From Halorientalis regularis (GTDB taxonomy: Archaea; Halobacteriota; Halobacteria; Halobacteriales; Haloarculaceae): a DNA stretch of 64,000 bases. The stretch covers positions 248,001-312,000 of the forward strand of contig NZ_JALJCL010000002.1 in the NCBI RefSeq assembly GCF_023698535.1, in the 5' to 3' direction. The notes under the pieces are model-generated. The model was not told the DNA's origin and did no database searches. It saw only the letters and a program-made list of their open reading frames with translations. The position numbers and the translations under genes are program-made. This document shows, piece after piece, positions 1 to 9,102 of this stretch; within the stretch, counting starts at the first letter, position 1, and each line of letters begins with the position of its first letter.

Positions 1-1
1 C

Positions 2-913
2 CAGTTGACGAGCGACGGCGCGCTGATCGTCGGTGAGAGCGGACAGTACCGGCTCACCGGGACGACGACGTACGCGCCCGGGACCGACATCGAGATCCAG
101 CTCATCTCCCGGGACGACCCGCCACCGACGAAGATCCGGATCGACGACGTGTCCATCGCGGCCGACGGCGACTTCCGGACGCCAGCCGTCAGCTTCGCCG
201 AACTCGACCCCGAGTACCCGGTCGAAGCGGAGCTGTTCTTGCGCGACCGGCTGGTCGACCGTCGGCCGGTCGTCATCGCCGACGATCCCGACAACCCGGC
301 CGAACTCGCGCTGGTCAGGGCCACCTCGTCGGTGACGATCACCGAGGGCGAGTCGCTGTCGGCACTCAGCGCCACGGTCGAGAACACCGGCGTCGCAAAC
401 GGGAACGCCAACGTCAGACTCCGGATCGACGGCGACCTCTGGGGCAACCGGACGGTCACCGTCACACCGGACGGGAACCGAACCCTCAGGTTCGACAGCT
501 CCTACCCCGCGTTCCCCCCTGGAGAGTACCCCTACACCGTCAGACTGGCCAGCAAGGACCGGACGCTCTCGGGCACGCTCGTGATCGAACCGCGGGCGAC
601 CCCCGAGCCGACGGCCACCGCTGAACCCGACACGCCGAGTACGGCTCGGCCACCGATCACGACAGCGGACGACACGCCACAGTCACCGCCGACTCGAACC
701 GTGACCGCGACGGCGACACCCGGCCCGACGACCTCCGTCGCGACGAACGCCTCCGCGCCGAGTGAGGACGGGGGGTCACTGCTCGGCGGACTCGTCGGCT
801 ACGTCACGTCGGTCGTCCCCTACACGCTGGGCTCGACGGTGTTCGTGATCCTCGCGTACGTGGTCGCGCGGGCGGTCGTCGCCCGGCGCGGCGGCAGCGA
901 GAGCGCGTCCTGA
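2..913 (+). CDS. surface/secreted protein, 5'-truncated, C-terminal membrane anchor
   Basis: The reading frame is open from the first bases of the window, so the true start lies upstream. About 300 residues are visible. They contain two beta-rich, CARDB/BGTF-like extracellular modules (roughly residues 1-95 and 100-195), then a Thr/Pro/Glu-rich stalk (about 198-250) typical of O-glycosylated haloarchaeal surface proteins, then one hydrophobic segment (about 260-290) ended by basic residues (VVARR). The anchor lacks a clear PGF motif, so a plain transmembrane anchor is likelier than archaeosortase processing. The exact family cannot be settled without the N-terminus. It converges on the DUF3194 gene with only 4 bp between the stops. 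Confidence 0.75.
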   Translation, partial: QLTSDGALIVGESGQYRLTGTTTYAPGTDIEIQLISRDDPPPTKIRIDDVSIAADGDFRTPAVSFAELDPEYPVEAELFLRDRLVDRRPVVIADDPDNPAELALVRATSSVTITEGESLSALSATVENTGVANGNANVRLRIDGDLWGNRTVTVTPDGNRTLRFDSSYPAFPPGEYPYTVRLASKDRTLSGTLVIEPRATPEPTATAEPDTPSTARPPITTADDTPQSPPTRTVTATATPGPTTSVATNASAPSEDGGSLLGGLVGYVTSVVPYTLGSTVFVILAYVVARAVVARRGGSESAS

Positions 914-917
914 AAAA

Positions 918-1157
918 TTACTCGAACAGGTCGTCGACGGCGGATCGCGCGGTCAGCGCCGCGTCGTCGGCGACCTGTTCGGGGTCGCGCGTGTCCGAAG
1001 GTGCGTTGAGGTATACGTCCACTTCGAGGACCCCGTCCTCGAAGGTGACGGTCACGTCGAGATCGGTGACCTCGGACTGTTTGTACCGTTCGAACACGAC
1101 CCCCTCAGCCGCATCGGCGGCCGTCTCCACGACTTCCTCGTCGGTGGGCTCGCCCAT
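918..1157 (-). CDS. DUF3194 family protein
   Basis: A 79-residue acidic protein starting MGEPTDEEVVETAA. It matches the archaeal DUF3194 family, which regularly sits directly after the prefoldin beta gene. The start ATG lies one base after the pfdB stop, so the two are surely co-transcribed and probably translationally coupled. The protein has an alpha-beta pattern with a central strand pair (residues about 32-50) and a C-terminal helix. Its molecular role is unknown. A longer frame reading into pfdB has nothing in favour of it. Confidence 0.85.
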   Translation of the reverse strand: MGEPTDEEVVETAADAAEGVVFERYKQSEVTDLDVTVTFEDGVLEVDVYLNAPSDTRDPEQVADDAALTARSAVDDLFE

Positions 1158-1158
1158 C

Positions 1159-1548
1159 CTATGCGCCGCCTGCACCGGGACCCATCGGGCCGCCACCGCC
1201 GCCGGCACCGCCGAGCATCTGCTGAAGCTCCTGCTGGAGTTCCTCGAACTGCTCTTGGACGCGCTCTTCCTGCTTTTCGAGCGTGTCGACGCGCACTTCG
1301 AGGCTCTCGACGGACTCCTCGAGGTCGTCTTTGGCTTCGGCGTACTCGGTCTTGACGAGCAGTTCGCCGACCTCGCGGTACATCGTGGTGTCCTCGTCAA
1401 CGTCGTCGAGTTCTTCGAGTGCGTTCTGGGACTCGGTCAGCTGTGTCTCGGCCTGCTGTTTCTGGGCGGCGACCTGCTGTGCCGTCTCCTGAAGATCCTG
1501 TAGCTCCTCGATTTTCTCCTGTGCTTCCGGCGGCAGATTACCCTGCAT
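1159..1548 (-). CDS. pfdB: prefoldin subunit beta
   Basis: 129 residues starting [16 protein letters not shown]. It is the beta subunit of the archaeal hexameric prefoldin, which holds unfolded proteins for transfer to the thermosome. Two long coiled-coil helices (about 8-50 and 70-110) are joined by the short hairpin region containing the [11 protein letters not shown]-like segment diagnostic of beta prefoldins. The tail is Gly-rich (GGAGGGGG). The ATG at 1548 is preferred to one 13 codons upstream because the family begins with MQGN-type sequences. It is followed at once by the DUF3194 gene. Confidence 0.95.
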   Translation of the reverse strand: MQGNLPPEAQEKIEELQDLQETAQQVAAQKQQAETQLTESQNALEELDDVDEDTTMYREVGELLVKTEYAEAKDDLEESVESLEVRVDTLEKQEERVQEQFEELQQELQQMLGGAGGGGGPMGPGAGGA

Positions 1549-1691
1549 ACCCAGACCCTCGGCATCCGGAGTGAAAAACCCACGCATCTCACCCCTCTGG
1601 CAACGGCGACGGCGGACCCGCCGATCGGGGGCCGAGCGGCAGCGAGGAACGGAGGGCAGCGGGGTCGGGCGGCGAGCGGGCGGCCGAGCGA

Positions 1692-2090
1692 TCAGGATTC
1701 GACCTGCCGACCCTCGTCGACGGCCTCAATGTGTTCGGCCCACTTCTCGACGGTCGGCTGGCCCCAGTAGCGTGCGGTGTTGCTCCGCGGGTCGTAGTCG
1801 ACGATGCCCGCTTCGTCGAGTTTCGGCAGATGCCGATGGTGGAGGTTGATCGCGAGCCGGTCGCGTTCCTCGTCGCTCGCGTCCGGTGCGAGCGCGTCGA
1901 CGAGGTCCGAAAGCGTCGCCACCTCGATGCCCGTCCGCCGCAGGAACAGGCAGACGCGGCGTCGGCAGTCGTTCGAGAGCAACTCGAACACGTCGTCGAT
2001 CGGTGGTGTCACTACCGCACGGTTCGTGCCCAGCGGGTTCGTCGCGTTCTGGGGCCGAACTGATCGTTCGGGCTGTTTGTCGTCTCTCAT
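1692..2090 (-). CDS. winged-helix DNA-binding protein (DUF7344/ArsR-like)
   Basis: 132 residues. A low-complexity N-terminus (1-28) precedes a winged-helix domain (about 30-115) with the signature [16 protein letters not shown], followed by recognition-helix and wing segments ([20 protein letters not shown]) typical of the haloarchaeal DUF7344 regulators. It lies 54 bp downstream of the large PAS/GAF/HTH-10 regulator but has its own TATA-like box and two palindromes just upstream, so it is probably separately promoted and autoregulated. Targets are unknown. Confidence 0.85.
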   Translation of the reverse strand: MRDDKQPERSVRPQNATNPLGTNRAVVTPPIDDVFELLSNDCRRRVCLFLRRTGIEVATLSDLVDALAPDASDEERDRLAINLHHRHLPKLDEAGIVDYDPRSNTARYWGQPTVEKWAEHIEAVDEGRQVES

Positions 2091-2101
2091 GGAGACTACA
2101 C

Positions 2102-2149
2102 ACGTACTCGTACGTCCAGCCGCATGAGATAAGTACCTAGCTGTCTAGG
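2102..2149 (-). promoter_or_regulatory. promoter with two palindromes ahead of the winged-helix gene
   Basis: On the plus strand, 2102-2115 reads acgtactcgtacgt, a perfect 6+6 palindrome with a 2-bp centre, 12 bp upstream of the ATG at 2090. A second inverted repeat, cctag-ctgt-ctagg, lies at 2136-2149 and overlaps the stop of the upstream gene. Between them, on the minus strand, is a TATA-like cttatc (about 2127-2133), placing transcription start near the first palindrome. Operator function is inferred. Confidence 0.5.
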
Positions 2150-4643
2150 TTCGGCCGTCGTCGAAGTACGTGGAGAGCAGTTTCCGCTCGGCGTGCCGGA
2201 GGTGCTGATGGAAGGTCGGCGACGAGATGTCCAGCGACTCGGCCACGTCCTCGGCGGTGCTGTCGCGCGGCCAGTCGAAGTACCCGCCGAAGTACGCCGC
2301 CGACAGCGCCGCCCGCTGCCGGTCGGTGAGCTTGTCGTCGACGCCTTCACACGGTGCCTCGGTGGCGGCCGGCCAGCCGTCGCCCTCGCGTTTGGCCGCG
2401 AGCGTGACGCCGCCGAACCGTTCGTCCAGCCGCTCGGTCAACGCCCGGAGGTCGAACCCGCGGGGGGCGGCCGCCTCGACTGTCACTTCGCCGCCCTCGG
2501 CCTCGACCGCGACGGGTTTGGCGCCGGACTCGAGCAGGACGGACGTGATCGACGGCCTGACCCGCGCCTCGAAGACGGCGTGGTCGTCGGTCTCCGTCAC
2601 CAGCCGGAGCGAGTCGGGCCCCGGTGTCCCCGACTCGTCGGCCAGCGCGCGCACCTCGTCGGGCGGTGCGGTGACGGCGACGTAGTGGAGGCGGCCGTCG
2701 CCGGACGCTTTCGCCGACCCGAGCAGTCGGCAAGCGCAGTCCAGGTTCGCCGAGGCGGTCCCGAAGAACGTCTCGGGTTCGTCGAGTTCGAGCGTCATCT
2801 CGATGGGCACGTCGGACTCGATGAGCTGGCGGTTCTGCGTGGCGCTGATCGCGAATCCGACCATCTCGCCCAGCACCTCGAAGGCCTTGCGTTCGCGGTC
2901 GCTGAACGCGCCGGGTCGGTCCGCGTACACCGCCAGCATTCCGTGGGTCACCGTCCGGTGGGTGAACGGAATGACCGCGACCGACCGGAACCCGTGATCC
3001 AGCGCCGGTTCCCGGAACGGCTCGAACAGCGGGTCCGACTCCACGTCGTTTGTGACCGTCACCTCGCCAGTCTCGAAGGTCTTGGCGGCCGGTCCTGCAT
3101 CCTCGTGATCCGCCTCGGTCGGAATCTCGACTGCCTCCAGGTACTGGGCCCCCTCACCGGCCCAGGCCTTCGGCTCGACGAACGGTGTGCCCGGACGACG
3201 CACACCCGTGAAGGCAAAGCGATACAGCGACGACCCACCCAGCCGCTCACAGACCGTCTCCTCGATCTCCTCGGCCGTCGCCGCCGACGCGAGCGCTCCG
3301 ATGGTCTCCTGGACGAGTTCGTTGATCCGGTTGAGCGTCTCCAGTTCGTCGCGCTGGGTCCGGAGTCGCCGCTCGCTCTCCTTGCGTTCGGTGATGTCGC
3401 GGACGACGCCGACGGTCCCGGCGAACTCCCCGTCGTCCAGGGGCAGCAGGGAGAACCGGTTCTCGACGGGGATCTCCTCCCCCTCGGCCGTCCGGAGCGA
3501 TCCCTCGACCGTCCCGACCGAGCGCTCGCCGTCGAGCATCGCTTCGCGTTGCTCGCGGGCGTTCGTGACGACGCCGTCGGAACCGAACCACCGCGCGTCC
3601 AGTCCACCGAAGGCCGCGGGATCGAACCCGAGTTTCGCCTCGGCCGCCCCGTTGACCATCCGCACGTCGTGGTTCTCGTCGGTCATGTAGACCCCGTCGC
3701 TCATCGTCTCGACCAGCGTCTCGTAGCGCTGGAGTTCCTCGGTCCGCTCCCGGAGTTTCTCCTCGCGGTCGGCCCGCCGAAAGGCCGACTCCACGTCCGC
3801 CGCGAACAGCCGCCCGAGTTCGCGGTGGGTCTCGTCGAAGGCCGACGGCTCCGTCGCCCCGATGCTGATCATGCCGTACCCCTCGATGGGGAGCAAGAGC
3901 GCGCTTCGGGCCGGGTCGTAGTCGAAGTCGGTGTCGAGGTCGCGCATGTCGTCGACGACGACCGGTTCGCCGGCCTCGTAGGCCTCACCGACGAACCCCT
4001 CGCCGACCGCGCAGGTCGGGGGCATCTCGTCCAGCCTGTCGTCGTCGGTCGCCACCGCGATAGGTTCGAGGCGGCCGTCGTCGGTCACCATTCTGACGCC
4101 CGTCGTCGCGAACGCGAAGTGACGCTGTGAGACTTCGGCGGCCGTCTCGGCGACCTCGCGGTGGGTCTCGGCGGCCATCAGGTCCCGGGTCCCGCAGTGG
4201 AGCTGTTCGAGCAACTCCGCGCGTTCCCGGCGGTCGCTCACGTCACGGGCCGTCCCGGCGAGCCCCCAGACCTCGTCGTCCTCGTACAGCGGCGCGGCCG
4301 TGACTTCGTGTGGAATCTCCCGCCCGTCCGCTGTTTCGAGGTGGAACGCCTCGGTCACCTCCTCGCCCGCCGCGACGCGGCCGAGCGCATCCACCGCCCG
4401 CTCGCGGTCACTGTCCGCGACCAGCGTCAGCGGGTCCATCTCGGCGAGTTCGTCCTCGGAGTACCCCAGGACCGTCTCGAACGTTTCGTTCCAGTCGACG
4501 AGGCGACCCGACCGGTCGAACACGTAGTACAGGTCCGTCAGCGTGTCGAGGATCGCCCCCGACGCGTCCTCGGGATCCGGCCACTCGCTGCGACTGTCCG
4601 GATCGACCCACCAGTCGCCCTGGTGTCCCAGTGCCCGACTCAT
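2145..4643 (-). CDS. PAS/GAF sensor with bacterio-opsin activator and HTH-10 domains
   Basis: 832-residue cytoplasmic one-component regulator. Order: PAS (about 25-135), GAF (150-290), PAS (310-430), GAF (450-610), bacterio-opsin-activator (Bat) domain (615-765), C-terminal HTH-10 (about 775-828, LTDRQRAALSAAYFGGYFDW). The HTH-10 family includes Halobacterium Bat, which activates bacteriorhodopsin genes in response to light and oxygen; the ligand here is unknown. PAS domains may bind small cofactors, but no specific binding residue can be assigned. There is no kinase domain. It separates pcc1 from pfdB, genes that are neighbours in many euryarchaea, so it appears inserted. No opsin gene is in the window. 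Confidence 0.93.
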   Translation of the reverse strand: MSRALGHQGDWWVDPDSRSEWPDPEDASGAILDTLTDLYYVFDRSGRLVDWNETFETVLGYSEDELAEMDPLTLVADSDRERAVDALGRVAAGEEVTEAFHLETADGREIPHEVTAAPLYEDDEVWGLAGTARDVSDRRERAELLEQLHCGTRDLMAAETHREVAETAAEVSQRHFAFATTGVRMVTDDGRLEPIAVATDDDRLDEMPPTCAVGEGFVGEAYEAGEPVVVDDMRDLDTDFDYDPARSALLLPIEGYGMISIGATEPSAFDETHRELGRLFAADVESAFRRADREEKLRERTEELQRYETLVETMSDGVYMTDENHDVRMVNGAAEAKLGFDPAAFGGLDARWFGSDGVVTNAREQREAMLDGERSVGTVEGSLRTAEGEEIPVENRFSLLPLDDGEFAGTVGVVRDITERKESERRLRTQRDELETLNRINELVQETIGALASAATAEEIEETVCERLGGSSLYRFAFTGVRRPGTPFVEPKAWAGEGAQYLEAVEIPTEADHEDAGPAAKTFETGEVTVTNDVESDPLFEPFREPALDHGFRSVAVIPFTHRTVTHGMLAVYADRPGAFSDRERKAFEVLGEMVGFAISATQNRQLIESDVPIEMTLELDEPETFFGTASANLDCACRLLGSAKASGDGRLHYVAVTAPPDEVRALADESGTPGPDSLRLVTETDDHAVFEARVRPSITSVLLESGAKPVAVEAEGGEVTVEAAAPRGFDLRALTERLDERFGGVTLAAKREGDGWPAATEAPCEGVDDKLTDRQRAALSAAYFGGYFDWPRDSTAEDVAESLDISSPTFHQHLRHAERKLLSTYFDDGRT

Positions 4644-4744
4644 CCGTGCCCCCCTCCCCAGACGAGCGTCGCCAGCCCTGGTAGCGACGGCTGTTCGATC
4701 ATACTCCGGTCTAGTCGAAGCGTCTGATAAGCGTATCGCCGGTG

Positions 4745-5005
4745 TCAGAGACTGCCACAGCCGGCCGCGTCGGCCGCTTCGCCGACCGAGACGAGCGTCG
4801 ACCAGGTGTTGATCCCGGCCCGGAGCGCGACCAGATCGTCGGCCTCGACGGTCACCGTCACGGTCGCGGCCTCGCGGTCCAGTGTCGCCGTGGTCCGGTC
4901 GCCGGCGATGGCACCGACCTCGGGGCGGACGCTTCGCTCGACGGTTCGGGCACGACGCTCGTCTTCGAAGGTGAACGAAAGAACGGCGTCGTGGGCACGC
5001 GCCAC
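4745..5005 (-). CDS. pcc1: KEOPS complex subunit Pcc1
   Basis: 86 residues. It resembles the Pcc1 family, the small dimerising subunit of the KEOPS complex that makes the threonylcarbamoyl-adenosine (t6A) modification of ANN-decoding tRNAs. The family hallmark is the C-terminal helix with INTWSTLV, resembling the RAxxNSxLRxl segment of Pcc1/Cgi121-associated proteins. The start is a GTG one base after the rpoP stop, consistent with the L37Ae-rpoP-pcc1 operon. The other KEOPS genes are outside the window. Confidence 0.85.
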   Translation of the reverse strand: MARAHDAVLSFTFEDERRARTVERSVRPEVGAIAGDRTTATLDREAATVTVTVEADDLVALRAGINTWSTLVSVGEAADAAGCGSL

Positions 5006-5006
5006 G

Positions 5007-5141
5007 CTAGTTGACGTCGACTTCCTTCACGTCGCGGCTGCGCTCTTTCAGCAGGACGCGGTGGCCACAGTACGGACAGCGGACGCCGCCGTACTCGTCC
5101 AGTTCCACGTCGCGCTTACAGCGGGAACACTTGTAGCTCAT
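5007..5141 (-). CDS. rpoP: DNA-directed RNA polymerase subunit P
   Basis: A 44-residue protein ([19 protein letters not shown]...). It is subunit P (Rpb12/Rpc10 homologue), a zinc ribbon that helps hold the RpoD/RpoN/L platform of archaeal RNA polymerase. Two CxxC pairs are visible (CSRC, CPYC), followed by the conserved [10 protein letters not shown] segment. Its ATG overlaps the last base of the L37Ae stop codon (TAATG), indicating tight translational coupling. Confidence 0.97.
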   Translation of the reverse strand: MSYKCSRCKRDVELDEYGGVRCPYCGHRVLLKERSRDVKEVDVN

Positions 5142-5419
5142 TACTCGTCGTCTTCGGACAGGGCCGCGCGGATCGAGCGCGTGACGGTCTTGCCACCGGG
5201 CGTCTCGGGGCGGTACGTGCCACCCGCGAACTTGTAGTCACAGTAGCCACACTGCCAGATACCGGTGCCCTGGCGCTCGACGGCCTCCTTGCCGCACTCC
5301 GGACACTCGTGGTCGTCGTTCATGTCGTCCTCGATGTCCGCGACGCGGCGTCGTGCGACGCGGCCGTAGCGAGCGCCGAACCGGCCGGCGCTCCCCGTCC
5401 GTGCCTTGTCTTTGGCCAT
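5141..5419 (-). CDS. rpl37ae: 50S ribosomal protein L37Ae
   Basis: 92 residues starting [19 protein letters not shown], the standard archaeal L37Ae N-terminus. A zinc ribbon follows with pairs CPEC and CGYC (about residues 38-58), then the family C-terminal segment [18 protein letters not shown]. It is a large-subunit rRNA-binding protein. It heads the L37Ae-rpoP-pcc1 transcription unit. A TATA-like tttatc on the minus strand about 30 bp upstream (near 5448-5453) fits a leaderless or near-leaderless promoter. Confidence 0.98.
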   Translation of the reverse strand: MAKDKARTGSAGRFGARYGRVARRRVADIEDDMNDDHECPECGKEAVERQGTGIWQCGYCDYKFAGGTYRPETPGGKTVTRSIRAALSEDDE

Positions 5420-5503
5420 AGTACCGTTGTATCGGCACAGGCCGCTGATAAACCCTGCGTGTTCGACCGACGACGCTTTGCCGATCGCTCCGTTCCACTG
5501 GAC

Positions 5504-6064
5504 GTGGCCACTCGCCTCGACCACTCCCTCCCGACCACGGGCCGCGTCGGCGAACGGGGCCTGCTCCGGCTCGGCGCGGCACTCGGGCTCGTCGGCTGGA
5601 CTGGCACCGCGATTCTCGCTCGACTCGACGCGCCAGCGGCCGGTCACCTCGCACTCGGCTGGTGGACACTCCCCGTCGCCGGAATGGTGTACGCCATCGG
5701 CCGTCACGCTGCGAACCCTGTGCGGTTCTCGACACCCCTGTTCGGCTGGGGCGTCCTCAACGGCACGGCGACGACCGTGACGCTATGGGCGGTCGCGGTC
5801 GACGCACCGACGGGAACAATCCCCCTCGTCTGGCTCGCCGACCTCGCACTCGGCTACGCCTGGACCGCGGTCGCGCTGGGACGGGCCGGACAGCCGGGCC
5901 GAACTCGGGGGTACGCGACCGCGGCGCTCGCCTGTGCCGTCGCAGTCGGCCTCGGCTACACTGGCGTCACCGGCGGAGACGTGGGCGGGTACCCGGTCGT
6001 CGCGACGCTCCACGTCGTCCCACTGGCACTCGACGCACGCGGCCTGGGGCGACGCCGGGCGTGA
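5504..6064 (+). CDS. hypothetical polytopic membrane protein
   Basis: About 186 residues from the GTG at 5504, chosen because it is the first start clear of the divergent L37Ae promoter. Five or six hydrophobic spans can be seen (beginning [19 protein letters not shown], then near residues 45, 75, 100, 130 and 155). Charged loops are short. No catalytic or family motif is recognised. The C-terminus ([12 protein letters not shown]) is basic and probably cytoplasmic. It converges on the DUF2103 gene with a 9-bp gap. Confidence 0.6.
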   Translation: MATRLDHSLPTTGRVGERGLLRLGAALGLVGWTGTAILARLDAPAAGHLALGWWTLPVAGMVYAIGRHAANPVRFSTPLFGWGVLNGTATTVTLWAVAVDAPTGTIPLVWLADLALGYAWTAVALGRAGQPGRTRGYATAALACAVAVGLGYTGVTGGDVGGYPVVATLHVVPLALDARGLGRRRA

Positions 6065-6073
6065 CCGCGACAC

Positions 6074-6799
6074 TCACTCCCGCAACCCGACCTCGTCCAG
6101 CGCGTCGTTCAGGTCCGCCCGAACCTGCTCGCCCAACTCGCGGTCGCCCGCGGTCGTGACGACGCGATTCTCCTGCACGCTGGACCCGTCCCGGATCAAA
6201 AGCCGAACGTTCCCGTTGGCGTCGGCCCGCGTGGCCTTCGCCCGGACGCCGCCCCGCGAGCCCGACCCGCTCGCGTCGATGGGGCCCGGGATGATCTTCT
6301 TGACGTGCGGGTGGCCCGCGACGGTCTCGATTGCCTGTTTGCCCGCACGCTCGCCGATCAGCGTCGTGTGCGATCCGCCGAGGATGTCGGCCGTCGACGT
6401 CTCCACGACCTCCAGCGCCGGCCGCCCCTTCCGCTCGATCACCGCCGTCACGGGGTCCTCGCCGGTCACGCGATAGAACTCGTAGTGGACCTGCCCGCGA
6501 ACGGCCCGGAGGACCTCGCGGTCGCCCGTCGCGTACACCTCCTCCGGCCGCTTGCGCCTGATCTCGTCGGCGATCAGCCCGGCGAAGTTGCGCAACTCGA
6601 TCACGTCGGCCTCGCCGTCGGGGTCCTCGGGCGTCGTGGTGATCGTCCGCCGGCTGACGGTCTCGTCGTCCAGTAACGTCGTGACCGTCGCGCGGTCGCG
6701 TTCGAGGTCCAGCACGACGGTGTCGGCGTTGGCCGTTCGACAGACCAGGCAGTAATCGCCGGGTCGGTCGAGTTCGCTGGCACACTGCCGACACTCCAT
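6074..6799 (-). CDS. DUF2103 domain-containing metal-binding protein
   Basis: 241 residues from the ATG at 6799 (MECRQCASELDRPGDYCLVC). The N-terminal 20 residues form a zinc-ribbon-like pair of CxxC motifs. The rest (about 110-235) matches the archaeal DUF2103 family, containing GGSHTTLIGERAGKQAIETV and the HPHVKKIIPGPI segment. The function is unknown. It lies 69 bp downstream of truD on the same strand. An upstream in-frame ATG would add a 22-residue extension with no family support. Confidence 0.85.
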   Translation of the reverse strand: MECRQCASELDRPGDYCLVCRTANADTVVLDLERDRATVTTLLDDETVSRRTITTTPEDPDGEADVIELRNFAGLIADEIRRKRPEEVYATGDREVLRAVRGQVHYEFYRVTGEDPVTAVIERKGRPALEVVETSTADILGGSHTTLIGERAGKQAIETVAGHPHVKKIIPGPIDASGSGSRGGVRAKATRADANGNVRLLIRDGSSVQENRVVTTAGDRELGEQVRADLNDALDEVGLRE

Positions 6800-6868
6800 G
6801 TCACTGTGTCGGTGATTCGACGGGATAAGGGAGACGGTTCGAGTCGTCCGGCGGCCGCGGTTCACCGG

Positions 6869-8254
6869 CTACCCCAGGTCCGCCGGATCGGCCTTCAGAT
6901 ACTCCCGCAACAGGACCGTCGCGTAGCTCCCCTTCGGCAGGGCGAACGAAAACGAGAGCGGGTCGCGCCCGACTGTCAGGTCCGTCCGCACCAGCACCGC
7001 CCGCCGGGTCCCCGTCGAGTGGAACTCACCCGGCAGGTCGAAGTCCGCAGGCTCGATGCCCACGTCGGAAAGAATCTCGCGCTCGATCTCGCCGGGTTCG
7101 TCGTCGCCGAACTCCGTCTCGGTCCCGACCAGCGGCGCGGTGACGAACGCCCGCCCGCGCTCGCAGTGACGGGTCACGGTGTCGACCCGATCCGCGTCGA
7201 CGCGCTGGCGGCGGTCGGTGTCGGGCACCGTCACCTCGGGCGGCGCGTCGCTGTCGGTGAAACAGACCACGTCGCCCGCGACCGGTCGGTCGAAGGGCAG
7301 GCCGCGCGCCAGTCGCTCCGAGAGAACGCGGTTGAACACGTACGACTGGGCGGCGTTGACCACGAGTTGCTGGAGATTGCTCGGCATCGTCTCCAGGGCC
7401 GCCCGGAAGTCCTCGGGTTCGTCGGCGTCGCGGTCGACCAGTTCGTGCAACATCGCCCGCTCGTAGTTCAGATAGCCCGGCAAGGCGTCGAGGGCGGCCT
7501 GCCAGTCCCGTGAGCCCGCTGCGACCTCTTCGACGCGTGCACGGGCCGCCTGCGTCTCCTCGGGTTCGCGCTCGGAAGGCCTACCCACGTAGGCAAGAAC
7601 TGCGTCCTCCCAGTTCTCGCGGACGACTTCGAGGCCGACCTCGTGGGTGATCGGCCGGTGGCTCCCGAAGCGTTGCTGGCCGAAGTAGTTCGGCACGCCG
7701 ACGGTGACTGGGTCGTCCGCGGGCGTGTCGTCGCCCTCGTTGGCTCCAGCCGCACCCGCGAACGCCCGGAGGTCGTCGGTGATGGCGTCGACCAGCTCCG
7801 GTCGCTCGGGATCGCGAACGGTGACCTCGAAGGCGTTGCCCGCCAGATCGCCGAAGAAGATGGGGCGGCCCGTCCGGCCCAGCACGTCGATGTCGGCGTC
7901 CGAGAAGGTCACATCGGCGACGGTCTCGGGGTCGGCGTCGGCGACCGAGAACAGCTGGGTCGTGACGGCGTGTTTGTCCTTCGTGCCGGCCCAGGAGATG
8001 CGTTCGCGGCTGGATTCCAGCGCGTTCGAGAGGGCGCTCGCGAAGTCGTTGGTGTCCCAGCCGGTGAGTGTGGCCCGCAGGAGGACGTGCGGGTACGCGC
8101 CGGGGTCGGCGTCGACCGGTTCGGGCTCGAACGCCTCGATCTCGGTGACCCGGAAATCTTCGGGCTCGGCGCGCAACCGGCCGCCGACGCCCGCGGCGTC
8201 GCTCACGTAGTACTCCATCCCGACGGCGCGCTCGACGGGCTCGGCCTCGCGCAT
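6869..8254 (-). CDS. truD: tRNA pseudouridine(13) synthase TruD
   Basis: 461 residues. TruD converts U13 to pseudouridine in tRNA. The motif [13 protein letters not shown] holds the catalytic aspartate (D93), and the TRUD insertion domain occupies the middle of the protein. The conserved [19 protein letters not shown] segment follows (about 205-225), and the C-terminus [19 protein letters not shown] is typical of the family. The start [12 protein letters not shown] is chosen; an upstream ATG adds 19 unsupported residues. In other haloarchaea it often neighbours pth2; here a phosphoribosyltransferase and a VapBC pair lie between them. Confidence 0.95.
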   Translation of the reverse strand: MREAEPVERAVGMEYYVSDAAGVGGRLRAEPEDFRVTEIEAFEPEPVDADPGAYPHVLLRATLTGWDTNDFASALSNALESSRERISWAGTKDKHAVTTQLFSVADADPETVADVTFSDADIDVLGRTGRPIFFGDLAGNAFEVTVRDPERPELVDAITDDLRAFAGAAGANEGDDTPADDPVTVGVPNYFGQQRFGSHRPITHEVGLEVVRENWEDAVLAYVGRPSEREPEETQAARARVEEVAAGSRDWQAALDALPGYLNYERAMLHELVDRDADEPEDFRAALETMPSNLQQLVVNAAQSYVFNRVLSERLARGLPFDRPVAGDVVCFTDSDAPPEVTVPDTDRRQRVDADRVDTVTRHCERGRAFVTAPLVGTETEFGDDEPGEIEREILSDVGIEPADFDLPGEFHSTGTRRAVLVRTDLTVGRDPLSFSFALPKGSYATVLLREYLKADPADLG

Positions 8255-8350
8255 CAGCCACCCACCCGGAAATCGGTCGTCATTGCTCCGGGGTTGGACC
8301 CGCCCCGACAAAAGCCTGGAGATCCGCGGCGGTCGACCAGCCTCGACCGC

Positions 8351-8989
8351 TCACGCCGCCGCGCCGTCCCGGTCGAGATAGGTCAGCGCCTCCTCGTCGG
8401 GGACCCGCCGAAAGTCCCGGTAGTGCTGGCCTACGGCGCGGAACTGTTGGGGCGTCTCCAGACAGAGCACCCGGTCGGCTTCGTCCCGCAGGGCCTCGAT
8501 GGTATCTGGCGGCCCGACGGGGACGGCGAAGACGAGGGGGTCGGCCCCGGCTTCGCGCACCTGTCGCAGGCAGGCCCGGGCGGTCGACCCCGTCGCGACG
8601 CCGTCGTCGACCACGACGACCGCCTGGCTGTCGAGGTCACCGAGTCGTTCGCCCTGTCGGTAGGTCGCCGCCTTCTGTCGCGCGGCGACGGTCTGTGCTT
8701 GCCACTCCTCGCGGACGTACGCGCCACGCACGCCGAGGCGGTCGATGGTGTCCTCGTTGTACCAGGTGCTCCCGTCGCTGGCGACGGCACCGATGGCGAA
8801 TTCCTCGTTGCCGGGTGCGCCGAGTTTCTTCGCGACCACCACGTCCAGCGGGGCGTCGAGCGCGTCCGCGACCGCGCGTCCCAGCGGCAGCCCACCCCGC
8901 GGAATCGCCAGCACGAGATCGGCGGCCACCTCCTCGCTCGCGAGTCGGTCGGCGAGTCGCTCGCCCGCGTCGCTCCTGTCGGCGAACAT
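8351..8989 (-). CDS. phosphoribosyltransferase (type I fold)
   Basis: 212 residues. The PRPP-binding loop VVVVDDGVATGSTA (about residues 120-133) defines a type I phosphoribosyltransferase. The preceding AIPRGGLPLGRAVADAL segment and VVVAKKLGAPGNEEFAIGAV match the predicted phosphoribosyltransferases (COG1926 type) found in archaea, actinobacteria and cyanobacteria, often near esterases. The substrate is not known. The start MFADRSDAGERLADRL is chosen over an ATG 27 codons upstream. It is transcribed in the same direction as VapBC and truD. Confidence 0.85.
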   Translation of the reverse strand: MFADRSDAGERLADRLASEEVAADLVLAIPRGGLPLGRAVADALDAPLDVVVAKKLGAPGNEEFAIGAVASDGSTWYNEDTIDRLGVRGAYVREEWQAQTVAARQKAATYRQGERLGDLDSQAVVVVDDGVATGSTARACLRQVREAGADPLVFAVPVGPPDTIEALRDEADRVLCLETPQQFRAVGQHYRDFRRVPDEEALTYLDRDGAAA

Positions 8990-9102
8990 ACTCGGAGCAA
9001 TGGCGGGCGACACGCAAAGGCGTCCGTGCCAACTATCCGTGGATCCTTGCGAGAGAAGTTCCACGTACACAGCACGTCGAGAATTCGGCCGCGGTAGTGA
9101 CC

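Noticed and set aside
2193-4130. Long plus-strand frame (645 codons) opposite the PAS/GAF regulator
   Set aside because: It is the antisense shadow of a real GC-rich gene; its protein is Arg/Gly/Leu-rich with no domain, and the minus strand has full domain structure.
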